Of a stretch of 64,000 nucleotides of DNA, positions 12,352 through 23,553 are shown one piece after another; the stretch's first letter is position 1, and each line of letters opens with the position of its first letter. The notes below the pieces were generated by a model. It did no database searches. It was not told the origin of the DNA and saw nothing but the letters and a program-made list of their open reading frames with translations. The translations under genes were made by a program, and so were the position numbers. Source of the stretch: Cycas panzhihuaensis (Eukaryota; Cycadophyta); contig CM041465.1 in NCBI GenBank assembly GCA_023213395.1, positions 195,679,741 to 195,743,740 of the forward strand, in the 5' to 3' direction.

Positions 12352-13649
12352 ATTGGTATCAAAGCTGCATGAAAAGCGAACCTGGGGTTGAAATAGAAAA
12401 TCAAAGCATGCCAAATCAGAGTTGAGCCATGTCCAAAATTCCTAAAGAGTTGTGGATTTGAAGGTCACACTCACAAGAACAGCTATTTGGAAACCCTCCA
12501 AAAGTTTGTCTGAGTCTACCATGGGAGCCATTGCTATTAAGAAGTGAAATAATATATAGAGAGCACCAAAGATACACAGACGACCACCATTTCGTTTATA
12601 TCAAACACATTCAGCAAACATTGCCACTACAGGGAAATAAGGATTGTCAGAGTCGCTGGGGAATCACTGCCTCAGAGACATAATCCGACTTAGGAGGAGC
12701 TCGTCGCCCAAGAGTAAGCCAACTGCAGAGACAAAGAAGCAGCCTCACGAGATATACCAGTTCAAGAGCAGAAGAATCCATATACGGTATCACTACTGAA
12801 AACCCTGTTCTGGTAGCTCCAAACGATCAATAATATCTTCTGACATGCATCCCCCGGAGATTCAACACACTATAAACAAATTTGTGCATCCAAGATCGAA
12901 GAGTGGTTCTGTTGGTATCTAGGGATTACAGGTCAATGTATCAGAGAGCCAACAACAAATCACCTTCGTGCAAAGTATGCCAATAGATTGAAAGGCGAAT
13001 GAATAGTCGTTGCAGAGGATCGAACACAGAGTGTGTGAAAAAACTTGAAACGGACTACCAGGAATTTGAACTAGGAAACATTCGTCGGAATTGCACCGAC
13101 TTATATCACTTGGAACAAACCTACATGATTCGTACGTGAATAGACAAGAATAGGGATCGAAATCTATTTGCTATTCACCCTTCATGAAAAATATTGTAGT
13201 CTGTAGTGCCCATCGTCGAAAAAAATTGCAGTTCGCAGTCGCGAGTTGAACAAGACACATAGTAAAATTACCCCACAGGCCATAATCGACGGGAGTATTA
13301 ACAGAACTAATCAAACGAAGATCGATTTATGCGATCGCACAAGCACAGAACCACGCAAACATTAAAATTTCAACAAAACATTCTATCTCTAAGGGTTTCT
13401 TTTTTTAATTTAGTTATAATTAATATACAGTTGAAGTCCGCTCCCCATTGAAGTCACATAACTATTCCAATACAATTTAGGGGATAAGATCTAGAAAGGA
13501 CTTAAGGATTTTATTTATTTATTTATTTTTCAGTTTCTCTCTTTTAAATGGGGTATTTAAACATTTTCGTCTATATCTTGAGTTACAGGAATCAGATTTC
13601 AGTGCCATCTAATCTGTTGGATCCTTAATTCAAAGATGATTGTTACGAG
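12352..13649 (+). other. Gyp-1 unit 1, 5' non-coding part
   Basis: Primer site then about 1.3 kb without an open frame. It aligns end to end with 33095-34390 of unit 2. Target site TAGTC of Cop-A2 is at 13650-13654. Confidence 0.75.
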
Positions 13650-13654
13650 TAGTC

Positions 13655-14192
13655 TGTTAAACCTCATGGTTTACCTTATGTTTATAATGTTAAGCTAATG
13701 TATTCTCTATTCTTGTATTATGTGTGCACTTTTGCACTTTTGTACTTTAGGTGTAACTTTATCACTTAAGTGATAAAGTACACACCCACTTTATGTCTAG
13801 TGACATAACGTTGTAACTTAAGGGTCAAATGACCCCCTTGCACTTTTGCTCACATGAGCTCCCAATGGACACTTGTCCCACATGCAAGCATGCATTGCAT
13901 GATTGACACTTGTCAATCATGCAATAGCCTTTGGCCTCTCATCTTCTTCTATTTAAAGAGGCCTCTTCATTGTTGATCATCTTGAGAGGAGGAGCTCATT
14001 GTTATTCTCGGTTGCTAATCAAGCTGAAGCATTCTTTGGTGGTTGGACTAATTCCAACCCCCCATTTCTGGTATCTTGATCTTGCTCCTATTTCTCTTTG
14101 TGTTCTATATGTTTCATGCTTTCATGCATTTGTAGTATTGTGCTTGTACTTATGATCTTGGGACTAATGTGGCCTAATGCCCATTTTTCTCA
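13655..14192 (+). repeat. 5' LTR of Cop-A2
   Basis: 538 bp, TGTTAAACCTC...TTTTTCTCA. Dyad at 13894-13925, 24 bp palindrome at 13756-13779, TATA-like TCTATTTAAAG at about 13950. Differs from its own 3' LTR by a few indels, including TTCTCGGTTGC here against TTCTGTCAGTTTGC there. Confidence 0.9.
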
Positions 14193-14194
14193 TT

Positions 14195-14207
14195 TGGTAT
14201 CAGAGCC
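14195..14207 (+). promoter_or_regulatory. Primer-binding site of Cop-A2
   Basis: TGGTATCAGAGCC, perfect complement of the initiator tRNA-Met 3' end, two bases after the LTR. Confidence 0.9.
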
Positions 14208-14376
14208 ATTTGGACCAACTCTATAGCCTAGTCCTCCACCCCTCATCATTCCATTCAGTTGTTGGATCTTCTAGTAAGATCAGGACTGTTGGTCTTGTTA
14301 GAAGGTGGAACTTAAGCGACGAAAGCTTTGAGTTTCCAAGTTATCTGCTAGCTTCAAGTGTTAATCAGGTGGAAAG

Positions 14377-15449
14377 ATGGCTGCCATACATATGCTTAAT
14401 GCATGTACCATAAGGCTAATCTGGCAAGCAAATTATCAAGAATGGAAAAGAATCACAAAGAATCTCTTGATAATGAATGAGTTATGGGGATATGTTTCTG
14501 GAAGAATCCCCAATCCTACACTTGTGGTTAATAATAATCAACCTGTACCTGTGGATGTTGAACTTGTTGCTGCATGGGAGGCCAAAGACGAAATTGCTTT
14601 GGCATTCATTCGTATGGTTGTGGACATAAATGTAGACCAAAATATTTCTTCTGCACAATCTTCTAAAGAAGCATGGGACACATTGTCCTCTTTGTATGAA
14701 AGGCGAGATGAAGCTCGCATTTTGATGATAAAAGCAAAATTGTACTCTATCAAATTTGTAAAGCCAATGTCGGCATTCTTGTCCTCCATTAAGGAGGTTT
14801 GTAATGAATTAACTACTTTAGGTAGTCCACTACAAGAGATGAAATCATAGCCTCCATCACAAAAGCATTACCAAAGGACTACAACGGCTTTATATCATCA
14901 ACTACACGAGATGGTTCACTAAGGGGGATGACATTCAATCAACTTGAAAGCTTATTGCTTCAAGAAGAACAAATTTATGCTAAGGATAATGAAGAACCAT
15001 CTACAACAGGTGCTTTCACAAAGAAAGGCAAAGGCAAATCAAAATCTAAAACTGCATTCACAAAGCAGTTTGGAAATATGAACATTGGATCTTCCAAGTC
15101 CAATGTTGTATGCCATTATTGTGGCAACCCGCCACATTGCACTGAGTGCGTAAAGAAGCAAGCGGATCTTGAAGACAACGATGGCGGCCATAGGGTCAAA
15201 GACAACAGCAGCCACGACATCAGTTTCAACAAAGGTTCCAACAGTCAGATCAGCAGCAGAATCCCCCTCGACCAAATCGAGGTGCCTATCGAGGAGGTCC
15301 AAGAGGTGGGGGGGGTCAAAGAGGTGGCTACCAACGCCATTTTAATCAGTTTGCCAATGAAGACAAACTACTTTGTGCATACCAATCATGCAACATTGAC
15401 AACACTTGGATTGTCGATTCAGGAGCTTCTCGACATATGACAGGGAGTG
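14377..15449 (+). pseudogene. Cop-A2 gag and protease active site
   Basis: Starts MAAIHMLNACTIRL and runs through the UBN2-type gag core (YQEWKRITKNLLIMNELWGY, WDTLSSLYERRDEARILM). A 2-base deletion near 14829 (AGTCCACTACAAGAG against AGTCCAGCCACAAGAG in Cop-A5) shifts the frame; gag continues in another frame to LLLQEEQIYAKDNEEPS. The zinc knuckle CHYCGNPPHCTECVKK is spoiled (CCHC spacing lost). The end codes the protease block WIVDSGASRHMTGSEE in yet another frame, cut at 15454 by Cop-A3. Confidence 0.88.
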
Positions 15450-15476
15450 AAGAATGTGGAAAATGGGCATTAGGCC

Positions 15477-16843
15477 ATAAGTGCAAAGTTTGTTTGCTGC
15501 CGATACTTTGATGGACGTTTCCCTTCAATGATATGACCATCCTGTACCGTTTGAGTGTACCACTTAGGTAACTTCTGAAATGATGTGGCATGAACCTCAA
15601 TATCTTCTGGTCTAAGTGTATGAGTAGCAGAAGATGAAGTGGAAGGTTCAAGTGGAGCAGATGAAGACGAAGTAGATGGTACAGAAGGTGCAGATGAAGA
15701 ACATCGTGTGTAAGATTGAGGGGAAGGGAAGTCCTCAACAATCTTTTTTCCTTTGTCAATGGGGGGTTGGATTGATGCCATATCCAACTCTTTTTATCAT
15801 CCTCAACAAAGATTACATCTCTTGAGAGATGCATTTTTCTCCCAACTGGATCATACAACTTGTAGGCTTTGCTATGGATTGCATATCCTACAAAGATGCA
15901 TTTAAGGCTATGTTTGTCCAACTTTGTTCTTTGTTGATCCGTATGTGCATATACGCAGACACCAATGTCCTCAAATGGTCGATAGTTGGCTTCTTTCCGC
16001 ACCATGCCTCCTCGTGTGTGATATCGGTGATCATTGCTAGGACTTCGATTGGCCACATAGGTATGAAATGCTTCGCCCAAGAAGCTCTTGGAAGCCCTTT
16101 TGCATGCATCATTGTTTTGGCTTTATTAGCCAAAGTTCTATTCATCCTCTGAGACTCCATTTTGCCGAGGAGTATGAGGAGTGTGAGTTGTCTCCGAATT
16201 CCATTATCCTTGCAAAATTGGTTGAATTCATTTGAAGTGAATTCACCTCCATTATCGACCTTAATGTGCCAATTGAGTAGCGATTCATTTTCTACTTCCG
16301 CCTTGAACTCTTTGAACTTGGAGAAGGCTTCGATTTATGCTTTAGGAAGTAGACCCAGACTTTGTGAGAGAAGTCATCAATAAAAGATATGTAGTACACT
16401 GCTCCTCCAAAGGAGTGGGTGGACATGGGTCCACACAAGTCTGAGTGAACTAATTGCAAAGGATAAGATGCACGCCATGCTTTGCCTTTAGGAAAAGGCA
16501 GTCGATGTTGTGTCCCCATTATGCAAGCTTCGCAAAGACATTTTGAACCATACATCTTTGGAAGCCCATACACCATGCTTTTGTATATCATCTGCTTCAG
16601 ATTGTCTAGGCTTAAATGTCCTAGACGTTGATGCCATAACTAAATTTTTGACAAAGATGTGGAACCAGAGTAAGCAGAATCAAGAGTAATATTATTGGCA
16701 TCCAACTTGTAAAGACCTTGATCTTCGTAGGCTACAGCTACGATCTGATCATCTTTGTCACAAATGATACATTTCCCATTTTTAAATAGTACGCTCATGT
16801 GTTGCTTGTTCATCTGGCTAACAGAGCAGCGATTCTTCTCCAT
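15477..16843 (-). pseudogene. Cop-A3 integrase and linker before RT
   Basis: Minus-strand pieces in several frames. They show GAG-pre-integrase (LDANNITLDSAYSGS), the zinc-binding part CLCEACIMGTQHRLPFPKG, the integrase core with SDLCGPMSTHSFGGAVYYIS, the NRTLANKAKTMMHAKGLPRA glutamate block, and the linker ending [11 protein letters not shown] at 15477. Frame changes often coincide with CG where sister copies have CAG or CTG, for example 16253 and 15975. Some may be sequencing errors rather than mutations. Confidence 0.85.
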
Positions 16844-18096
16844 AGAAGGAATGAAGTAGGCATCCTTTGTTGGGAAATGATGAGGAAGGATTTTGAGGAG
16901 AATGAAAAGGAGCTATGGTGCCTATTCCTGAAATCTCAACTGATTCAGCATTTCCAAAGGTCACTAATTGACCTTTACCTTCCTTGATGTTGCATAGGAG
17001 TTCTTCACTCCCTGTCATATGTCGAGAAGCTCCTGAATCGACAATCCAAGTGTTGTCAATGTTGCATGATTGGTATGCACAAAGTAGTTTGTCTTCATTG
17101 ACAAACTGATTATAATGGCGTTGGTAGCCACCTCTTTGACCCCCCCCCTCCTCTTGGACCTCCTCGATAGGCACCTCGATTTGGTCGAGGGGGATTCTGC
17201 TGCTGATCTGACTGTTGGAATCTTTGTTGAAACTGATGTCGTGGCTGTTGTTGTCTTTGACCCTGTGGCTGCTGTTGTCTTTGACCGATGGTACCGCCGT
17301 CTCGCGAAGATCCACTTGCTTCTTTCTGCACTCAGGTGCAATGTGGCCTGGTATTCCACAATAATGGCATACGACATTGGACTTGGAAGATCCAATGTTC
17401 ATATTTCCAAACTGTTTTGTGAATGCAGTTTTGAATTTTTGAGTTGTCTTTGCCCTTGCTGTGAAAGCACCTGTTGTAGATGGTTCTTCATTATCTTTAG
17501 CATAAATTTGTTCTTCTTGAAGCAATAAGCTTTCAAGTTGATTGAATGTCATCCCCCTTAGTGAACCATCTCGTGTAGTTGATGATATAAAACCGTTGTA
17601 GTCCTTTGGTAATGCTTTTGTGATGGAGGCTATGATTTCATCTCTTGTAGTTGGACTACCTAAAGTAGTTAATTCATTACAAACCTCCTTAATAGAGGAC
17701 ATGAATGCCGACATTGGCTTTACAAATTTGATGGAGTACAATTTTGCTTTTATCATCAAAATGCGAGCTTCATCTCGCCTTTCATACAAAGAGGACAAGG
17801 TGTCCCATGCTTCTTGTAAGATAGTGCGTAAATATTTTGGTCTACATGTATGTCCACAATCAGACGAAAAGCCAAAGCAATTTCTGCCTTTGGCCTCCCA
17901 TGCAAAGAACAAGTCCAACATCCACAGTGGTGTTGATTATTATTAACCACAAGTGTAGGATTGGGGATTCTTCCGAAACATATCCCCGTAACTCATTCAT
18001 TATCAAGAGATTTTTTGTGATTCTTTTCCATTCTTGATAATTTGATTGCCCCATTAGCCTTATGGTACAAGCATTAAGCATATGTATGGCAGCCAT
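16818..18096 (-). pseudogene. Cop-A3 gag and protease
   Basis: Begins MAAIHMLNACTIRLMGQ at 18096. After a frame change near 17900 a 367-codon frame continues to 16818: EAWDTLSSLYERRDEARILM, LLLQEEQIYAKDNEEPSTTG, an intact CCHC zinc knuckle CHYCGIPGHIAPECRKKQ, then the protease active site WIVDSGASRHMTGSEELLCN. It is the best-preserved gag-protease among the minus-strand copies. Gag would form the particle, and protease would cut the polyprotein. Confidence 0.88.
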
Positions 18097-18780
18097 CTTT
18101 CCACTTGAGTAACACTTGAAGCTAGCAGATAACTTGGAAACTTCAAAAGCTTTGTCGCCAAGACCCACCTCAAACAACACCACTAGTCCTGATCTTACAA
18201 GAAGATCCAACAACCTGGGGTGAAGAGAGGTGGAGGACTCGCTATTGAGGTGGAGGACCAAGTTAAATCTAGGACAAGGCAGGTAGGGTTGATCTGCATG
18301 GACGTACCATGCTTTCCCTGGGATTCATTTCAATAACACCCTTTTCGAACCTCCTTTCCTCAAGCAACCTTAATTGTCGTGCATCCGACTGCATTCGGTT
18401 GATCCCCTAGGGAATGCACCAAGCTTAAGGTTAATTTAGAGGCAAGGTTTGAACCTTTTTCGAGCCTCTCCAACAAATTTTAAATTCACTTTTAAACAAG
18501 TCTAAGTGAATCTTCTTACTTGGATTTTTTATGCCTTTTAGCTTACAAAGAATGAGCACAAAACAGATTTCAAGTGCTTTATGATCCAAGTGAGGTGCTA
18601 TGTATGCTTGAGTACAATGATAAAGTACTTTGAGTACTTAAAAGAAAATGATGTAAGGAACCTTTGATGACAGCAAAAGAGGGTTCCTTTTAACCTTCAA
18701 AATTTGATGAAGTGATGAAGCCACAAAACAAGTGTACTCAAGAAATGCTCCAAAGGCAACACAAACTCCACGCAGCAGCT

Positions 18781-18803
18781 GTTGAGACTTAAAATGTCTC
18801 AAC
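18781..18803 (-). repeat. Leader inverted repeat of Cop-A3
   Basis: Arms GTTGAGAC and GTCTCAAC, loop TTAAAAT. Counterpart of 4546-4570, 51857-51879 and the degraded 61038-61061. Confidence 0.75.
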
Positions 18804-19439
18804 CATCCAACAAGAAAATTGTGATTTTATTAAGTTTCACAATGAGCCTTCCCCTTTTTTGAACTGAAGAAGGCCAAGGTCACCATGCAAGGTGCCAAAA
18901 ACTGAAGTTAGGTGGTAATTTTCTTCACCTTTACAATGTAGATATGCCTTTTGAATACATAAATTAAGCTCAACGATGCTTCAATAGCAAGAAAGTGTGC
19001 TAAAAGAGATTAAAACAGAAAGTACAAAAGTACTTTTGAGAATCAAGACTGCCAAAAAAAAGTTTTTAAGTAGGCCCAGCTATTAAGACTTAAAGTCTTT
19101 TAAGATTCCCCCCTTTAGAAATTAAAAAAAAATCTCTTAAAACCTTAAAAAAAAATTGATTCTCATGAGCAAAAAAAGGCATTTTGTTAAAAAATGCTAA
19201 CAAGAGATTGATCTTCCAATCCGAAATCTTCAATTTGAGTGGCGAGTCGTGCACTTGAAATTTGGCGGTGCAATGAATCTTGAGTTGGACGACCAATGTA
19301 TGTGGAGTGAAGTGATGACAAAATGCAATAAAGGTGTCTTGAGTTGTCGCGATGTGACTGAAAATGATTGGATGGACAGCCAATTATGAGCTGAGCTGGC
19401 AATAAATGTGTGTCCACTGATGATCGGGCGAGCTCGAAA

Positions 19440-19915
19440 TGGGCAGTGAGAGGACAGTGGAGCTTCTGGTGGCGGCTTGAAGACGATCTTGAGTTGTCGA
19501 TGAAGAGCCGATGGCTAATGAGCTATGACACAATGAAGAGAGTCGATTTCAAGGAGGCGATGGATGTTGAGTTGCGGTGAGTGGTCTTGACTTTTGATTA
19601 GCTGGCGGTGAAGAGCCGGAATCTTGAGTGTGGATGGCAGCTGGAATGCTTAGTTGGCAAGACCTTGTCGAGTTGGATCGAGTTGGCGGTGAGCATCGAG
19701 TTGGCGGTGGCCAGTTAGCGGTGGCCGAGTTGAATCTTGGTGGAATCTGCTTGAGTTGGCGACAAATTGGCGGTGATAAAATGAGCCTTCTTCAAGATGG
19801 CGATCTTCCGAGATGGCGATCTTCTAAGAGCCGAGCCGAGATGGCGATCCTCCCAAAACAAATAGCGGAGATAAAAACTAACGATGCTTAAACAAGCTAA
19901 GTTCGAGACCTTAGA
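19440..19915 (-). repeat. Degenerate CpG-rich short-repeat block
   Basis: At least six imperfect copies of a word close to GAGTTGGCGGTGA, then three of GAGATGGCGATC. It abuts the primer site. The Cop-A5 block 50750-51410 is equivalent, rich in GCCAACTCAGC and GCCAGCTCAGC. Confidence 0.7.
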
Positions 19916-19926
19916 GCTCGATACCA
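19916..19926 (-). promoter_or_regulatory. Primer-binding site of Cop-A3, one base short
   Basis: Minus-strand TGGTATCGAGC; the tRNA complement would be TGGTATCAGAGC, so the A of CAG is missing. Cop-A5 shows the same loss. See the finding on CAG/CTG changes. Confidence 0.75.
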
Positions 19927-19928
19927 AA

Positions 19929-20481
19929 TGTGGAAAATGGGCATTAGGCTACATTAGTCCCAAGATCATAAGTACAAGCATAATCGCAAATGCATGAAAG
20001 CATAAAGGACACAAAGAGAAATAGGAGCAAGAGAAAATGATACCCAATATGTGGAGTTGGAATTGGTCCAACCTCCCAGAAGAAGCAGTTTGATTAGCAA
20101 ACCGATAGCATAACAATACAACTCCAACTCTTCTCTTGAGACAATGAGGAGAGGTCTAATTATATAGAGTGAAATGAGACCTAAGGCCTTAGATGTTTGA
20201 CAAGTGTCAAACATCCAAGATACATGACTTGGATCATCAAAATGAGAGACCTAAGGCCTTCGATGTTTGACAAGTGTCAAACATCCAAGATACATGACTT
20301 GGATCCTCAAAAAATGCATGAGGGTCCATTTGACCCTTTAGTGACAACGTTGTGTCACTAGAAAGAATGTGGGTGTGCACTTTATCATTTAAGTGATAAG
20401 TCACCCCTAAAGTAAAAAGTGCATATATTACATGAAAAATAAAAGTACATTAATCTTAACATTTAAACATAAGGTTTAACA
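19929..20481 (-). repeat. 5' LTR of Cop-A3 with internal tandem duplication
   Basis: 553 bp with TG...CA ends. The region 20172-20310 is a tandem duplication of about 69 bp; each copy carries the dyad (20188-20219 and 20268-20299), each with one mismatch. The 18 bp palindrome near 20385 has one mismatch. Confidence 0.85.
20172..20310 (-). repeat. Two tandem copies of a 69 bp U3 unit
   Basis: Both copies read AATGAGAGACCTAAGGCCTT (first copy lacks one GA), then dyad, then ACATGACTTGGATC. The duplicated unit spans the dyad just upstream of the TATA box on the minus strand. Confidence 0.8.
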
Positions 20482-21600
20482 AAGAACTCCTATGCAACAT
20501 CAAGGAAGGTAAAGGTCAATCAGTGACCTTTGGAAGCTTGAATCGTTGAGATTTCAGGAATAGGCACCATAGCTCCTTTTCATTCTCCTCAAAATCCTTC
20601 CTCATCATTTCCCAACAGTGATGCCTACTTCATTCCTTCTATGGAGAAGAATCTGCTATCTGTTAGCCAGTTGAACAAGCAACACATGAGCGTACTATTT
20701 AAAAATGGGAAATGTATCATTTGTGACAAAGATGATCAGATCATAGTTGTAACCTATGAGGATCAAGGTCTTTACAAGTTAGATGCCAATAATATTACTC
20801 TTGATTCTGCTTACTCTGGTTCCACATCTTTGTCAAAAATTCGATTCGCATCAACGTCTAGGACATTTAAGCCTAGACAATCTGAAGCAGATGATAAACA
20901 AAAGCATGGTGTATGGGCTTCCAAAGATGTATGGTTCAAAATGTCTTTATGAAGCTTGCATAATGGGGACACAACATCGAACGCCTTTTCCTAAAGGCAA
21001 AGCATGGCGTGCATCTTATCCTTTGCAATTAGTTCACTCGGACTTGTGTGGACCCATGTCCACCAATCCTTTGGAGGAGCATTGCACTACATATCTTTCA
21101 TTGATGACTACTCTCACAAAGTCCGGGTCTACTTCCTAAAGCAAAATCAAGCCTTCTCCAAGTTCAAAGAGTTCAAGGCGGAAGTAGAAAATGAATCGCT
21201 ACTCAATTGGCACATTAAGGTCGATAATGGAGGTGAATTCACTTCAAATGAATTCAACCAATTTTGCAAGGATAATGGAATTGAGACAACTCACAACTCC
21301 TCATACTCCTCAAAGAAATGGAGTCTCGAGAGGATGAATAGAACTTTGGCTAATAAAGCCAAAACAATGATGCATGCAAAGGGCTTCCAAGAGCTTCTTG
21401 GGCGAAGCATTTCATCTGTTGCCTATGTGGCCAATCGAAGTCCTACAACAATGATCACCTATATCACACTGAGGAGGCATGGTGCGGTAAGAAGCCAACT
21501 ATCACCATTTGAGGACATTCGGTGTCTGCGTATATGCACATACGGATCAACAAAGAACAAAGTTGGACAAACATAGCCTCAAATGCATCTTTGTAGGATA
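20482..21600 (+). pseudogene. Cop-A2 protease end and integrase (resumes after Cop-A3)
   Basis: Resumes with AAGAACTCCTATGCAACATC, the exact continuation of the block broken at 15454. Then MEKNLLSVSQLNKQHMSVLF, LDANNITLDSAYSGS, the integrase core (SFGGALHYISFIDDYSHKV, aspartate in VDNGGEFTSNEF) and MNRTLANKAKTMMHAKG. Frames change at least four times. The zinc motif around 20940 and the PQQNG block are damaged. Confidence 0.87.
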
Positions 21601-21989
21601 TGCAATCCACAAAGAAAGCCTACAAGTTGTATGATCCAGTTGGGAGAAAATGCATCTCTCAAGAGATGTAATCTTTGTTGAGGATGATCAAAAGAATTGG
21701 ATATGGCATCAATCCAACCCCCATTGACAAAGGGAAAAAGATTGTTGAGGACTTCCCTTCCCTCAATCTTATACACCATGTTCTTCATCCGCACCTTCTC
21801 GTACCATTTACTTGCCTCATCTCGCTCCACTTGAACCTTCCACTTCATCTTCCGATACTCCTACACTTAGACCGTAAGATATTGAGGTTCATGCCACATC
21901 ATTTCGTGGTTACCTAAGTGGTACACTCAAACCAGACAGATGGTCATATCATTGAAGGAAACGTCCATCAAAGTATCGGCAGCAAACAA

Positions 21990-23540
21990 ACTTTGCACTT
22001 ATGGCTGAAGTGCTTTCTATTGATGAGCCTACTACCTTTGCAGAAGCTTCACAAAGTGACAGTTGGAAAGCTGCCATGGATGAGGAGATTCAATCCATTC
22101 ACAAAAATGGTACTTGGGACTTGGTCGAATTGCCTCCACACAAAGGCAATCATTGTGTAAATGGGTCTACAAGACCAAATTCCATTCTGATGGGACACTC
22201 AAGCGACATAAAGCAAGACTTGTAGCAAAGGGGTTCAAACAAAAGGAAGGAATTAATTACGAGGAGACCTTTGCACCTGTAGCAAACATGAACACCATCA
22301 GACTTCTCTTGGCCTTAGCTGCACAATGCAAATGGCCCGTATATCAGATGGACGTGAAGAGCGCCTTCCTCAACGGCGATCTTCAAGAGGAGGTATACTT
22401 GGAGCAACCTCCCGGTTACAAGGAACAAGGCAAGGAGCATTTGGTATGTCGCCTCAAGAAGGCTTTGTATGGCTTGAAGCAAGCTCCTAGGGCATGGTAC
22501 GCAAAAATCGATGAGTATTGTTGAGACATGGGTTTCATCGATCCACATCTGATCCAAACTTGTATATCAAACATGAACATCACCATGTCATTTATATTGC
22601 CTTGTATGTAGATGACTTAGTGATCACAGGTGATGACACTAAGCTCATCAATGTTCTCCAAGATGATTTGAAGAGAAGTTTTGAGATGACTGATCTTGGA
22701 CTTCTCCATTATTTTCTAGGCTTTGAGGTATGGCGTGGAACGGGCTATATCTTCATTTCCCAAGCAAAATATTCTTGGGACATCTTGCAGAGATTCGGGA
22801 TGCACGACTGCAAGACGGCACCTACACCCATGGAGAACGGCACCAAACTTTCTCTTAATGAGGAAGCTGAACCAGCAGATTCCACTCTTTATCGACAGTT
22901 GATTGGTAGCTTGATATATCTCACCAACACTCGTCCATACATCTCATTTGCAGTTGGGATTTGCTCTCGCTTCATGTCTCAACCCAATCAGAAGCATTGG
23001 CAAGCAGCAAAACGCATACTCAAGTATATCAAAGGAACATTGACTTGGACTTGAGTATGTACATAAGGAGAGCTTCACTTTGGAGGGGTTCTCTGATTCT
23101 GATTGGGCAGGATGCTAGGATAGCAGGAAATCAACCTCGGGTTACTATTTCACCCTTGGTTCAGCAGCTGTTTCATGGAGTTGCAAGAAGCAACCAAATG
23201 TTACCTTGTCCTCCATCAAGCAGTACAAAGCTGCGGTCAGTGACTGTGAGGCTATCTGCGACGCTGATTCTTCGTGAGCTTGATTTTAGCAAGGAATGAC
23301 CAAGATTCATTGTGACAATCAGAGTGTCCTCAAGCTAACTAAGAATCCAGTTTTCCACGCACGGACCAAGCATATTGAAGTTCACCACCATTTCATCAGG
23401 GAGCATGTACACAGTGGTGAGATCACACTTCAATATCGACCAACGGAGCAGTAGACGGCAGATATCTTTACCAAGCCACTTGGTAAAGACAAATTTGTAA
23501 AATTTAGAGATGGTCTTGGAGTCCGACTCAACATTATAAA
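21990..23540 (+). pseudogene. Cop-A2 reverse transcriptase and RNase H
   Basis: [82 protein letters not shown], then the intact catalytic block YIALYVDDLVITGDD and SFEMTDLGLLHYFLGFEVW. RNase H: HWQAAKRILKYIKGT, the aspartate box region near 23090, and HARTKHIEVHHHFIREHVHS in the last frame. RNase H stops just before the polypurine tract. Frameshifts near 22150, 22520 and after 23054. Confidence 0.88.
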
Positions 23541-23542
23541 CA

Positions 23543-23553
23543 ATAAGGGGGGG
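23543..23553 (+). promoter_or_regulatory. Polypurine tract of Cop-A2
   Basis: AATAAGGGGGG-type purine run directly before the 3' LTR at 23554; primes plus-strand DNA synthesis. Confidence 0.8.

Larger units (their letters stand above)
18097..19915 (-). other. Long leader of Cop-A3
   Basis: About 1.8 kb with no supported protein. Primer-proximal 19440-19915 is CpG-rich and built of degenerate repeats of GAGTTGGCGGTGA and GAGATGGCGATC. The gag-proximal part is AT-rich, holds the inverted repeat 18781-18803 and matches Cop-A5 51480-52550. Confidence 0.75.
15455..20481 (-). mobile_element. Cop-A3, internally deleted Copia element inside Cop-A2
   Basis: Inserted in the protease region of Cop-A2 with exact duplications AAGAA (15450-15454, 20482-20486). 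Its 5' LTR (19929-20481), leader, gag, protease and integrase are present. Of the 3' LTR only the terminal 22 bp (15455-15476) remain, joined straight to DNA just before the reverse-transcriptase start. The deletion thus removed RT, RNase H and most of the 3' LTR. Confidence 0.92.
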
